DNA of 64,000 nucleotides from Streptococcaceae bacterium (lineage in GTDB: Bacteria > Bacillota > Bacilli > Lactobacillales > Streptococcaceae). A model generated the notes under the pieces. It saw only the letters and a list, made by a program, of their open reading frames with translations. It was not told where the DNA came from and ran no database searches. The translations under genes were made by a program, and so were the position numbers. Positions 7,275-15,499 of this stretch are shown here, one piece after another (position 1 is the first letter of the stretch; each line of letters starts with the position of its first letter). Location: positions 1,426,001 to 1,490,000 of the forward strand of contig CABIZZ010000001.1 of assembly GCA_902363395.1 (NCBI GenBank), in the 5' to 3' direction.

Positions 7275-9287
7275 CTATCGCACGACAATCTTCCGATAAC
7301 TTCTAGAAGTTAGAAGAAAGACGAGGACATAAGAGATGAAAAAGACAGCGCAGATAGAAAGAGTTGTTTGAAGAACCAAGCCCGCATTGGTCGCTCCTAA
7401 GATGGCTACGATCTTTGCGATCATCTTGTAGGCTACTCCTAGGTATAAGAAAGAGAAGAATAAAGGAAGGAAAAAGACGGTGAGAATCTGTTTGCGAATA
7501 GTGGTGCCGGTTTGCTTTTGGTCCAATCCTACTTGTTGCAAGATCACAAAATTATCTCGATCCTCATGACCCTCTGAAATCTGCTTGTAGTAAATCACGA
7601 GAACTGTAGCTAATAGAAAGATGACTGATAGGAAAATCCCGATAAAGAGGAGAGTCCCTGCTGTTTCACGCCACTCTTTCTCTATACTGTATCGATCAAA
7701 TCCACCAAAATAAGTCGCACCATATTGACTCATTTTGTCTGTCGAATACAGCTCTTTGATCAAGCCACTGATGAAATCTTGATTCTCTTTATCTTTTGCA
7801 GTAATAGCGAATTCCAAATTTTTATCAACTTTTAGTCCCAGTTGGTTCAAGTCAGGGAGGACAAGGTACAAACCCATTTGATGTTGAAACAGGTCGGATT
7901 GAGGGAGTTTTCCTTGGATAAAATTGGATTCTAGTTTTTGTTTAATCGTGAAGGTCTTCCCATTGATTTCTAATTGCGAATCTAATTTTCCTGGATACTG
8001 ATACCCATAGGCTAGGATTTCATTTTCCCCAAGCTCAACTTTTTGACCCGTCAGTTGCTCGTAAGTCGCCTGATCAAAAAAGTAGACGGTCCCCTCTGTC
8101 TTCATCTCCATCTCCTGACCAGCTTCTTGATAGGACTGCTCATACACCTCTAAGCTCCTTCCATCAATCTTTCGAATTTCAGCCGACCAGTATGTTGTCT
8201 GTGCCACCTGATAATCTGATAGATTTGTCGCATCGGCTGTTTTCTTAATTTGAGCTTGAACATCCTCAATAACCGATTCTGTCTCAGCATCTGAAGGCAT
8301 ATGCCCCACACTAATCATGTAATCAGAAGGGTAAACAGTATCTAGGTAGTTCTGTCCTCCAATAAAGATATTGAGCGACCCGGTTAAGGTGACCAAGACC
8401 ATGGTGGAAAGAATACTAATGGTCGCAAGACCCGCTGCATTTTTTCGCATCCGTGCTATTAAGTTGGAGACAGATATAAAATTCTCTGGCTTGTAATAGT
8501 AGGATTTCCGACCTTTGAGAAATCTTAAGAAGGTAATAGATCCTGCGTTGAATAAAAGATAAGTCGCCAGAATGACTAAGATGACAGCAATAAAGAATCC
8601 TTGAACCGCTGCAACTGGACGCTCAACGGTTAGCGCTATATAAAACGCAATTCCTAAGAGCCCAAGTCCTAAAAGAGTTTGGACCAGCAAGAAGCGTCCC
8701 TTCTTCTCTCCTGCTTTTTTCTGTTGCATGAGGTGGAGGGAACTGTAGCGCAAGAGGCGGAAAGAATTCAACAAGAGAATGAGGCCAAAAGCTAAGGCTA
8801 ACCCAAGTAAAGTGTTAAGAACAGCCCCTATCTGGAAGGTTGATTGAATGACGACTGGTAGCCCCATACATTTTAGGAGCAAGGCAAAAATCAGGCGATC
8901 AAATAAGAGCCCCAAACCCAGTCCTACTCCAACTGTGAGAACATAGAAGAAGAGCAATTCCCATAAGGTCATGATGAGGAGATGCTTCTTCTCCATTCCC
9001 AGAACACTGTACAAGCCCAGTTCTTTGGAACGATTTTTCATGACAAAGCCATTGGCATAAGCCACCAAAATGATGACGACCAGCTGGACGACGAAACTAC
9101 CAAAACCAAGAACAGTTCTCGCCGCCCCCCCTCCGTAAGAATCCTCTAAATGAGGGGTAGATGACAAGGCGATAAAACTATAAAGGATCATGGTCGTTAA
9201 AATGACAGCCAGGGCAAAGGGGTAATAGAGTTTGCGATTTTGTTTGAGGTTGGAAAGAGCTAATTTACTTGTTAATTTAAACATCAC
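7275..9287 (-). CDS. BceB-type ABC transporter permease (FtsX domains), module 1
   Basis: A 670-aa membrane protein with ten predicted helices: one plus three with an FtsX domain in the first 160 residues, a second set around 195-300, a long extracellular domain from about 310 to 530, and a final FtsX set at 535-670 that includes VIYYKQISEGHEDRDNFVILQQVGL. This is the BceB/VraG plan, in which the large extracellular loop recognises bacitracin-like or other cell-wall-targeting peptides and signals to a BceS kinase. It overlaps the ATPase gene by several bases and shares the operon. Its paralogue is at 11398-13383; the cytoplasmic and membrane parts are alike while the extracellular domains differ strongly, suggesting different ligands. 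Confidence 0.85.
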   Translation of the reverse strand: MMFKLTSKLALSNLKQNRKLYYPFALAVILTTMILYSFIALSSTPHLEDSYGGGAARTVLGFGSFVVQLVVIILVAYANGFVMKNRSKELGLYSVLGMEKKHLLIMTLWELLFFYVLTVGVGLGLGLLFDRLIFALLLKCMGLPVVIQSTFQIGAVLNTLLGLALAFGLILLLNSFRLLRYSSLHLMQQKKAGEKKGRFLLVQTLLGLGLLGIAFYIALTVERPVAAVQGFFIAVILVILATYLLFNAGSITFLRFLKGRKSYYYKPENFISVSNLIARMRKNAAGLATISILSTMVLVTLTGSLNIFIGGQNYLDTVYPSDYMISVGHMPSDAETESVIEDVQAQIKKTADATNLSDYQVAQTTYWSAEIRKIDGRSLEVYEQSYQEAGQEMEMKTEGTVYFFDQATYEQLTGQKVELGENEILAYGYQYPGKLDSQLEINGKTFTIKQKLESNFIQGKLPQSDLFQHQMGLYLVLPDLNQLGLKVDKNLEFAITAKDKENQDFISGLIKELYSTDKMSQYGATYFGGFDRYSIEKEWRETAGTLLFIGIFLSVIFLLATVLVIYYKQISEGHEDRDNFVILQQVGLDQKQTGTTIRKQILTVFFLPLFFSFLYLGVAYKMIAKIVAILGATNAGLVLQTTLSICAVFFISYVLVFLLTSRSYRKIVVR

Positions 9288-10044
9288 GATCCTCCTTTCC
9301 CGCCATGACTGTCAGAGTATCTGAGATTTCTTGGAACATCTGACGCTCTGTCTTTTCCCCACGAAAGATCTGGTTGTAGAGGATCCCGTCCTTGATAAAG
9401 AGCACGCGCTTAGCCCTCGCTGCCGCTGCAGTTGAGTGGGTCACCATGAGAATGGTTTGGCCCATGCTGTTGATATCTTCAAAGACATCTAGTAACGCAG
9501 CGGAAGACTTGGAATCCAGCGCCCCTGTTGGCTCATCGGCAAGGAGGATTTCTGGTGAGGTAATGATAGCCCGTGCTACAGCCACCCGTTGCTTTTGCCC
9601 ACCAGAGATTTCGTAAGGGTATTTTTCTAAGAGTTGGTGAATGCCCAACTCCCGACTGACGCTATCGACCTTGCTCATCATTTCCTTGACCGGTCTGCGA
9701 GAAAGGACCAGAGGGAGAAGGATATTGTCCTTGACAGACAAGGTATCGAGCAGGTTGAAGTCTTGAAAGACAAAGCCTAGTTTTTCCCGACGAAAGCTTG
9801 AGGCATCCTTGTTTTTGATGGTCGAGGTATCGGTGCCATTGAGGTAGACCCGCCCTTCGGTCGGCTGGTCCAGCATGGCTAGGATGTTAAGGAGGGTCGA
9901 TTTCCCGGACCCTGATTCCCCCATGATGGCGACATACTCACCTTTTTCCACGGTGAAGTGAATATCTTTCAATGCTTCGACTTGCGTTCCTTGAAAGCGG
10001 GTTTTGTAGATTTTTTTCACATGTTGTACATCTAATAAGGCCAT
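9277..10044 (-). CDS. BceA-type ABC transporter ATPase, module 1
   Basis: A 255-aa ABC ATPase with Walker A GESGSGKST at residues 42-50, Q-loop FQDFNLL, signature ISGGQKQR, Walker B ILLADEPTGALD and the H-loop VTHS. It powers the permease encoded directly downstream, with overlapping reading frames. I start at the ATG at 10044, preceded by GGAG at 7 nt, not at the upstream in-frame start at 10086, which lacks a site. The protein differs from the module 2 ATPase at only a handful of residues over the first 240, mostly at the ends, although many synonymous sites differ. Expression is probably driven by the promoter and palindrome at 10105-10179. Confidence 0.9.
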   Translation of the reverse strand: MALLDVQHVKKIYKTRFQGTQVEALKDIHFTVEKGEYVAIMGESGSGKSTLLNILAMLDQPTEGRVYLNGTDTSTIKNKDASSFRREKLGFVFQDFNLLDTLSVKDNILLPLVLSRRPVKEMMSKVDSVSRELGIHQLLEKYPYEISGGQKQRVAVARAIITSPEILLADEPTGALDSKSSAALLDVFEDINSMGQTILMVTHSTAAAARAKRVLFIKDGILYNQIFRGEKTERQMFQEISDTLTVMAGKEDRDV

Positions 10045-10104
10045 TTTTATTCTCCATTTCCATCCGATAGCATGATTGACTTCCATAAAACTTTTTACAC
10101 CTCT

Positions 10105-10179
10105 ATTGTAACCATTTGGAGAGAGATCTACAATAAGCTAACCTTTCATTTTTACCCTGATTTCTTACATTTCTGTAAG
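10105..10179 (-). promoter_or_regulatory. BceAB module 1 promoter with BceR-type palindrome
   Basis: On the minus strand CTTACA-GAAA-TGTAAG (10164-10179) is a perfect 6+6 palindrome. Exactly 53 nt separate it from the -10 box TACAAT (10105-10110), which has TTGTAG 17 nt upstream as a weak -35. The same palindrome, spacing and -10 box recur before module 2. A weak -35 with an upstream dyad fits activation by a response regulator. Confidence 0.65.
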
Positions 10180-10183
10180 GTAA

Positions 10184-10214
10184 TAAAAAACTAGCATCCT
10201 TGCCGGAGCTAGTT
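10184..10214 (-). terminator. Terminator of the minus-strand SemiSWEET gene
   Basis: On the minus strand AACTAGC pairs with GCTAGTT around a loop with a small inner stem, followed by a T run. It starts 6 nt after the stop. Confidence 0.75.
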
Positions 10215-10219
10215 CCTTC

Positions 10220-10477
10220 TTATAAGGCTGTGATGGCTGTGATCAAACCAAAGATGATCCCTGGAGCATTGGCTGCAGCAAGTGGGATATCGCGTTCTTT
10301 TTTGAAGAGTCCGTAGTAAACCCAAAGACTACAGTTGATGGCTGCCACTAAAGGTTGGACAAAGTTTCCTTTGTGACCAGCGAGGTTATCCATGATTTGT
10401 GGGAAGTAAGACACATACATCATCACAGACATAAAGGTCGCAACCCAACCAAGAATTTTCATTTGTTTTTCATTCAT
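10220..10477 (-). CDS. SemiSWEET family sugar transporter (minus-strand member)
   Basis: An 85-aa protein with three membrane helices, the size and pattern of SemiSWEET half-transporters, which work as dimers to move sugars. Key marks are the YFPQI motif in helix 1, the NCSLWVYYG segment in helix 2 and APGIIFGLI in helix 3. I start at the ATG at 10477, with AAAGGTG about 10 nt upstream; the upstream in-frame ATG would place that site inside the gene. A promoter with TTGAAT, 17-nt spacer and TAGAAT lies in front. It is divergent from a second SemiSWEET gene 287 nt away. Confidence 0.85.
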   Translation of the reverse strand: MNEKQMKILGWVATFMSVMMYVSYFPQIMDNLAGHKGNFVQPLVAAINCSLWVYYGLFKKERDIPLAAANAPGIIFGLITAITAL

Positions 10478-10512
10478 TTTCAAAACACCTTTCATTTTTT
10501 TGAGTACGCACT

Positions 10513-10541
10513 ATTCTAACGCTTGCCCTCTTAAAATTCAA
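10513..10541 (-). promoter_or_regulatory. Promoter of the minus-strand SemiSWEET gene with weak cre-like match
   Basis: On the minus strand TTGAAT (10536-10541), 17-nt spacer, TAGAAT (10513-10518). The spacer and -10 hold GGCAAGCGTTAGAA, which matches the CcpA cre consensus apart from three positions, so carbon catabolite control is possible but unproven. Confidence 0.6.
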
Positions 10542-10576
10542 GTGCTTTTTTTTAAATGTTACCGAACTGTAAAGTG

Positions 10577-10590
10577 TCACAATCTTGTGA
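10577..10590. promoter_or_regulatory. Palindrome TCACAATCTTGTGA between the SemiSWEET genes
   Basis: A perfect 14-bp dyad upstream of the minus-strand promoter. It could be a regulator site; no regulator gene is adjacent. Confidence 0.35.
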
Positions 10591-10702
10591 TTTTGGATGA
10601 AAAATGTTATTTATTAACCCTGATTTTTCTTGTTTCTAACACTATAAAAATAGACACATTGTCTAATTTTGCGTAAATGTAATAGTTTTCAAGTGAAATA
10701 TC

Positions 10703-10742
10703 GTGCAATTTTATTGCACAAGACCTTTTCTTCTGGTAAAGT
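10703..10742 (+). promoter_or_regulatory. Palindrome and possible promoter of the plus-strand SemiSWEET gene
   Basis: GTGCAATTTTATTGCAC at 10703-10719 is a perfect dyad around one central base. Its right half contains TTGCAC as a -35 with a 17-nt spacer to TAAAGT (10737-10742), preceded by TGG. The dyad would thus overlap the -35. The leader to the ribosome site would be very short, which weakens the promoter call. Confidence 0.4.
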
Positions 10743-10763
10743 AATATTCGGAGGTAGAAATAA

Positions 10764-11027
10764 ATGAATAAACAAAAAATCAACCAAATCGTTGGCTCGA
10801 TCGGTGCCTTTATTGGGATTATCGTTTTCGTTGCCTACATCCCACAAATTATTGCTAATTTACAGGGAAATAAGGCCCAACCTTTCCAACCCTTGTCAGC
10901 TGCTATTTCTTGCTTGATCTGGGTCATTTATGGTTGGACAAAGGAACCTAAAAAAGACTGGATTTTGATTATTCCGAATTCGGCAGGTGTCATCCTAGGG
11001 GGATTGACTTTCCTTACATCACTTTAA
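10764..11027 (+). CDS. SemiSWEET family sugar transporter (plus-strand member)
   Basis: An 87-aa protein with three membrane helices: helix 1 has the YIPQI motif, helix 2 has ISCLIWVIYGW, and helix 3 has IPNSAGVILGGLTFL. This is the SemiSWEET pattern; two copies form a complete sugar channel-like carrier. GGAGG lies 9 nt before the ATG. It is clearly homologous to the divergent neighbour but only moderately similar, so homodimers and a heterodimer are both conceivable. A strong terminator follows 13 nt after the stop. The transported sugar cannot be told from the sequence. Confidence 0.85.
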   Translation: MNKQKINQIVGSIGAFIGIIVFVAYIPQIIANLQGNKAQPFQPLSAAISCLIWVIYGWTKEPKKDWILIIPNSAGVILGGLTFLTSL

Positions 11028-11040
11028 TAGAAAGCGAACA

Positions 11041-11071
11041 AAGACTGAACTCTACTGGTTCAGTCTTTTTT
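11041..11071 (+). terminator. Terminator of the plus-strand SemiSWEET gene
   Basis: GACTGAAC pairs with GTTCAGTC around a TCTACTG-type loop, followed by six T. The 160 nt after it hold no gene that I can see. Confidence 0.85.
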
Positions 11072-11234
11072 GTGTATCCCTTTGAAAAACAAAAACAATC
11101 ACAGTCGGTTTTCGTACAAAAAAGTCCGCCATGAGCGAGCTTAAAAATTGACAATTCTTTTTCTTTGAATAACCTTAGCTGGACTATTGTACAAAAATAT
11201 CAAAATGATTTCTGATTATTATTTAGAGTATATT

Positions 11235-11372
11235 GAAACTTTCCGCTGTGAGAAAAGTGCCTGAAACATAACTGTTTCAGGCACTCGGAATTATTGAGAC
11301 CTTAGACTCAATAATTAGTCATGGAACTTCTTCGAAGTTCGCTGACGTCCGTACTCACCTAAGGAAAGTTTC
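11235..11372 (-). ncRNA. Structured 3'-UTR element, copy B (after BceB module 2)
   Basis: 138 nt, minus strand, 25 nt after the stop of the permease gene at 11398. P1 is GAAACTTTCC/GGAAAGTTTC, extended inside by GTGAG/CTCAC. P2 is GAACTTC/GAAGTTC with loop GAA, P3 is AATTATTGAG/CTCAATAATT, P4 is AGTGCCTGAAAC/GTTTCAGGCACT. Relative to copy A, several pairs in P3 and P4 change on both sides together. Confidence 0.75.
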
Positions 11373-11397
11373 TAATTTGATTTGAGCTTCTCTTTAC

Positions 11398-13383
11398 TTA
11401 TATCTGCACAATCTTACGATAGCTCCGAGAGGTGATCCAAAAGACGATCAGGTAGGTGACGAGAAAGACGGCACAGACACTGAGAGTCACGATGAGGACT
11501 TGGCCACTATTGATGACACCGAGCACTTTGAGAATGAGACGAATCATATGATAGGCAAAGGCCAGGTGGACAAAGGCAAAGATGAGGGGAAGGAAGAAGA
11601 CGGTCCGCACTTGACGGTTGATAGTCCGTTTGACCTCGTTTTCATCAAGCCCCACCTGTTGGAGGATGACGAAGCGGTCACGGTCTTCATAACCTTCCGA
11701 GATTTGCTTGTAGTAGATGACGATGACCGTTCCGACCATAAAGATCAGTGACAAGAAAATCCCGATAAAGAAGATGCCACCAAAGAGGCTATTCAACTCT
11801 GCCACATCATTGGCCCGGTTGCCTCCATAGACAAATGTTCCTTGGCCCTGTTGACTGCTCAATTCATCGATCATCTTATCATAGCTAGCTGCCAGCTTGA
11901 GTTGCTGGTCTTCACCGACATTGACATTGAAGCCACCATAGATATTGGTATAGATGGCAAGATTTGGAAATTGGGCGATAAAGGCTGAGAGATCTGGAAC
12001 GATTAGGTAATTGAAATCCTCCGTCAGCATGTTATACATGTTGGGCAAGTGATCTGTGATAAAATCCTTGGTCACTTCTTCCTTTACTTGGAAGTCTTGG
12101 CCATTGATGGTAAACTGCTTTTGGCCTTTGAGAGCCTCGTTATGAGCAAAGAGGATAACTTGGTTGCCAGTCAGATCGGCCTCTTCTCCTGTCATCTGCT
12201 CATAGCTAGCTGCGTCAAAGACCATAAAGACGGTTTTGGGAGTGACGCTGCGTTCGTCAGCTGGATAGACCGTAAAGTCTGTGCCCTTTTGGGATTTGAT
12301 TCCAAAGTTGGCATAGGTCATCAGGTCACGATTCTTGATTTCAAGCTGGTGCTCAGAAGCAAATTCATCAAATTTCTGATTGATTTGCTCCAGGTCTACC
12401 CCTTTTCCTTGGACAGAGAAATCATGAGGAGCCATAATTTTCTTGACCATTTCGCCACCAACATAGATATTGGTCGCAGCAGAGATGGTCACTAGCACCA
12501 TGGTTGAGAGGATGGCAATAGTCGCAAGTCCCACTGCATTTTTCTTCATGCGATAGATGAGGTTAGAGACCGAGATCATATTGTTGGGTTGGTAATAATA
12601 GCCCTTCTTTTTCTTAAGCAGATGCAAGAAGACGGTGATCCCAGCATTAAAGAGCAGGTAGGTTCCGATCATGACCAAGACAACCGCTAGAAAGAAAATC
12701 ACAATCGCAGACAATGGGTCTTTGACTGACAAAGCCAGGTAGTAGCCAAAACTAAGAGAAACTAAACCCAGGATGGTTTGGGGCCACAAGAAGCGGGATT
12801 TCTTTTCACCACTAGCCTTCTCACGCGTCAACTGCAGGGCATTCAAACGGAGAATTCGCCAAGCATTGAGAAAAACTAGGAGGCCAAAGATGAGACCAAA
12901 GGTGACAAAGACCAAGATGACAATCCCAGGTTGGAAGGTGGATACCAGCTGGACCTTCATCTTCATGAGTTTCAAGAGAAAGGCAAAGATCAGCTTGTCA
13001 AAGAGAGCCCCGATCAACACTCCGCTTGAGATAGTCAAAAAGCCAAAGATCAAGAGTTCCTTGAAAATCATGCTGATGAGATGGCGCTTCTCAAGGCCCA
13101 GCATGCTGTAGATCCCCAGTTCCATGGAGCGGTTTTTCATGACGAAGCTATTGGCATAGAGCACAATGATGGCCCCCGCAGCGTTGACCACAAACAGTCC
13201 CAAGCCTAGGGTGAAGAGCATGGGAGATCCCCCTCGAAGTTTTGAAATATGGGGATTAAAGGTCAGGGAGTCAAAGAGGTAGGCGATGGTCACTGCGAGA
13301 ATGACTGCAATCGCAAAGGGATAATAAAGCTTGCGGTTCTTGATCAGATTAGAGCAAGCTAATTTAGTGGTTAATCGAAACAT
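11398..13383 (-). CDS. BceB-type ABC transporter permease (FtsX domains), module 2
   Basis: A 661-aa permease with the BceB plan: N-terminal helix and FtsX domain, a middle helix group, an extracellular domain at about 315-525, and a C-terminal FtsX set with VIYYKQISEGYEDRDRFVILQQVGL. It pairs with the ATPase gene just upstream (stop of the ATPase gene and this ATG are adjacent). Compared with module 1, helices and cytoplasmic turns are conserved (KNRKLYYPFA, YANxFVMKNRS, SVSNLI, ILSTMVLVT) but the extracellular domain is not, so it probably recognises another compound. Probable roles are resistance to or sensing of lipid II-cycle antibiotics or lantibiotics. Confidence 0.85.
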   Translation of the reverse strand: MFRLTTKLACSNLIKNRKLYYPFAIAVILAVTIAYLFDSLTFNPHISKLRGGSPMLFTLGLGLFVVNAAGAIIVLYANSFVMKNRSMELGIYSMLGLEKRHLISMIFKELLIFGFLTISSGVLIGALFDKLIFAFLLKLMKMKVQLVSTFQPGIVILVFVTFGLIFGLLVFLNAWRILRLNALQLTREKASGEKKSRFLWPQTILGLVSLSFGYYLALSVKDPLSAIVIFFLAVVLVMIGTYLLFNAGITVFLHLLKKKKGYYYQPNNMISVSNLIYRMKKNAVGLATIAILSTMVLVTISAATNIYVGGEMVKKIMAPHDFSVQGKGVDLEQINQKFDEFASEHQLEIKNRDLMTYANFGIKSQKGTDFTVYPADERSVTPKTVFMVFDAASYEQMTGEEADLTGNQVILFAHNEALKGQKQFTINGQDFQVKEEVTKDFITDHLPNMYNMLTEDFNYLIVPDLSAFIAQFPNLAIYTNIYGGFNVNVGEDQQLKLAASYDKMIDELSSQQGQGTFVYGGNRANDVAELNSLFGGIFFIGIFLSLIFMVGTVIVIYYKQISEGYEDRDRFVILQQVGLDENEVKRTINRQVRTVFFLPLIFAFVHLAFAYHMIRLILKVLGVINSGQVLIVTLSVCAVFLVTYLIVFWITSRSYRKIVQI

Positions 13384-14142
13384 CTACTCCACCTCACTTG
13401 CCATGACCGTTAGGGTATCCGAGATTTCTTGGAACATCTGACGCTCTGTCTTTTCCCCGCGGAAGATCTGGTTGTAGAGAATCCCGTCCTTGATAAAGAG
13501 CACGCGCTTGGCTCGAGCTGCTGCTGCGGTCGAGTGGGTCACCATGAGAATAGTTTGCCCCATGCTATTGATGTCTTCAAAGACGTCGAGCAACGCAGCA
13601 GATGATTTGGAATCTAGCGCCCCTGTTGGCTCATCAGCAAGGAGGATTTCTGGCGAGGTGATGATGGCCCGTGCTACAGCCACCCGTTGTTTTTGCCCAC
13701 CAGAAATTTCGTAAGGATATTTCTCTAGAAGTTGGTGAATGCCCAACTCTCGACTCACGCTATCGACCTTGCTCATCATTTCCTTGACGGATCTACGAGA
13801 GAGGACTAGAGGAAGGAGGATATTATCCTTGACGGATAAGGTGTCGAGCAGGTTGAAGTCTTGAAAGACAAAGCCTAGTTTTTCCCGACGGAAGCTGGAG
13901 GCATCCTTGTTCTTGATGGTTGAGGTGTCTATGTTATTTAGGTAGACCCGCCCTTCGGTTGGCTGATCCAGCATAGCTAGGATATTGAGAAGGGTCGATT
14001 TCCCAGACCCTGATTCCCCCATGATGGCGACGTATTCCCCTTTTTCAACTGTGAAGTGGATATCCTTTAAGGCTTCAACCTGCGTTCCTTGGAAGCGGGT
14101 TTTGTAGATCTTTTTGATATGTTGAACGTCTAGTAATGACAT
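13384..14142 (-). CDS. BceA-type ABC transporter ATPase, module 2
   Basis: A 252-aa ABC ATPase with Walker A GESGSGKST at residues 42-50, signature ISGGQKQR, Walker B ILLADEPTGALD and H-loop VTHS. AAAAGGAG lies upstream of the ATG. It is almost identical to the module 1 ATPase: differences are at A2S, V9I, GT to NI near residue 84, P to S in SRRPVKEM, and the last few residues. At DNA level the two genes differ at many third positions. It lies directly before its permease and 15 nt after a 42-aa small gene, all probably one transcript from the promoter at 14316-14390. Confidence 0.9.
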   Translation of the reverse strand: MSLLDVQHIKKIYKTRFQGTQVEALKDIHFTVEKGEYVAIMGESGSGKSTLLNILAMLDQPTEGRVYLNNIDTSTIKNKDASSFRREKLGFVFQDFNLLDTLSVKDNILLPLVLSRRSVKEMMSKVDSVSRELGIHQLLEKYPYEISGGQKQRVAVARAIITSPEILLADEPTGALDSKSSAALLDVFEDINSMGQTILMVTHSTAAAARAKRVLFIKDGILYNQIFRGEKTERQMFQEISDTLTVMASEVE

Positions 14143-14157
14143 GTTTTTCTCCTTTTA

Positions 14158-14286
14158 CTAGTAGATCAAGAAAAATTCTTGGGTTTGTTGTAGGACTTGA
14201 CGACCAAATTCCGCCTTTTCCAAATCGGTTTTCTTATTTGGTTTCTTAATCTTCTTGGGTTCCTTCATCCATTTCAAGAGTTTCAT
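14158..14286 (-). CDS. 42-aa basic small protein leading the BceAB module 2 operon
   Basis: An ATG at 14284-14286 with AAGGAGG 7 nt upstream opens 42 codons ending in TAG at 14158-14160. The product starts MKLLKWMKEPKKIKKPNKK and ends in an aromatic FFLIY tail, so it is very basic at the N-terminus and hydrophobic at the end. No signal peptide or full membrane span is evident. It lies between the regulated promoter and the ATPase gene, in the same direction, so it should be made together with the transporter. The near-perfect ribosome site argues for a real gene. The family is unknown to me; a transporter or kinase accessory peptide is only a guess. Confidence 0.65.
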   Translation of the reverse strand: MKLLKWMKEPKKIKKPNKKTDLEKAEFGRQVLQQTQEFFLIY

Positions 14287-14315
14287 TTTCTTGACCTCCT
14301 TCATTTGATGAGACT

Positions 14316-14390
14316 ATTGTATAAAAAATAAAAGGTGGTCACCATAACCTAACCTTTCATTTTGAATATTATTTCTTACAGTCTTGTAAG
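14316..14390 (-). promoter_or_regulatory. BceAB module 2 promoter with BceR-type palindrome
   Basis: On the minus strand CTTACA-AGAC-TGTAAG (14375-14390), then exactly 53 nt, then the -10 TACAAT (14316-14321). The -35 region (TGGTGA at 17 nt) is weak. The same layout stands before module 1 (10105-10179), and both share AAAATGAAAGGTTAG between dyad and -35. Confidence 0.65.
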
Positions 14391-14409
14391 GAACGAACCA
14401 TGATTCATT

Positions 14410-15495
14410 TTATTGAAAATCTTCAACTTCTAATTCCATTAAGTCATCAACGCTTTTAGAAACTAGCTTATCAGTCCGAACTGCATGTTTCATCAACATT
14501 TTTTCATATATATTTCTAACAAAACGACCATTAGAAAAATTTTCTGTATTTTTTTGGATTTCACTATTTAAATATCTTTCAAGAGAAAGTTTCAACTCAT
14601 TACTTAACTTATAATCATCCTGACGACATAAATGTTCTAGAATCGTCATTAGTTCTTTGGAAGAATAATCTCCAAACTCAATAAAGTAATTAAATCGAGA
14701 TTTTAGTCCTTGATTTGATTCAAAAAATTTCTCCATCGGTTTACTATAGCCTGCAACAATGACAACTAAATCATCTCGATAGTCTTCTAAAGCCTTTGTT
14801 AATTCTGTTAAACATTCCCTCCCATAGGAATCTGTACTTTCGTTTTCGGTAATACTATACGCTTCATCAATAAAGAGAACTCCTCCCTTGGCCTTTTCAA
14901 TAACACTTTTTACTTTAAGTGCTGTCTGTCCTTGATAACCAGCAATCAAATCCGTACGTGAAACTTCCGTAAAATGTCCTTTCGTTAACAGACCTAACTG
15001 TTTATACATTTTGCCTACAATCCTAGCAACTGTGGTTTTTCCTGTGCCTGGATTGCCTGTAAATGCCATGTGTAAGGTTCGATTTGGAATCTTTAAGCCA
15101 TTTTCTTTTCTAATTCTCTGGATATTCTGATAGGAAATTAGATTGTTGACTTCTTCCTTGACTTTATCTAAGCCAACTAAATGATTCAACTCATCTTTTA
15201 ATTTATCAAAGGAAATTTCTTCAGACTTTTGATTTGTCTCTGTGTTCTTGTACTTCGATAGGCTAATATAACCAGAGTACTTTAAAAGTGACTCTGATAC
15301 CAAATTTGCAGTTGTTGCTACTTTCGTTGAAGCATCCTTTTTTTTAACAACTAGATACTGTAAAATATCGATTACTGATTCTTCAGAATAATCATTTAAT
15401 AAAAGGGCTATTTTTTCAATAAATTGACCTTTTGATCCTGTTTGAATATCAAATTTTTTTGATATCTCAATTAATTCATCCTGATAACGACTCAT
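14410..15495 (-). CDS. AAA+ ATPase of the CbbX/SpoVK/EccA type
   Basis: A 361-aa protein with a helical N-terminal part of about 100 residues and a single AAA+ module: Walker A GNPGTGKT (147-154), pore-loop region AGYQGQTA (185-192), Walker B VLFIDEA (206-212), sensor 1 VIVAGY (245-250), arginine finger in LKSRF (R267) and sensor 2 GRFVRN (323-328). This is the CbbX/CfxQ-like clade, whose members act as hexameric remodelling machines for Rubisco, sporulation or type VII secretion. It is the last gene of a five-gene run RR-HK-X-Y-AAA with gaps of 4-16 nt, so it probably remodels X or Y. No terminator is evident after it. AT-rich compared with neighbours. Confidence 0.85.
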   Translation of the reverse strand: MSRYQDELIEISKKFDIQTGSKGQFIEKIALLLNDYSEESVIDILQYLVVKKKDASTKVATTANLVSESLLKYSGYISLSKYKNTETNQKSEEISFDKLKDELNHLVGLDKVKEEVNNLISYQNIQRIRKENGLKIPNRTLHMAFTGNPGTGKTTVARIVGKMYKQLGLLTKGHFTEVSRTDLIAGYQGQTALKVKSVIEKAKGGVLFIDEAYSITENESTDSYGRECLTELTKALEDYRDDLVVIVAGYSKPMEKFFESNQGLKSRFNYFIEFGDYSSKELMTILEHLCRQDDYKLSNELKLSLERYLNSEIQKNTENFSNGRFVRNIYEKMLMKHAVRTDKLVSKSVDDLMELEVEDFQ

Positions 15496-15499
15496 TTTG

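Noticed and set aside
9277..14142. Recent gene conversion between the two BceA genes
   Set aside because: Many synonymous differences remain between the copies.
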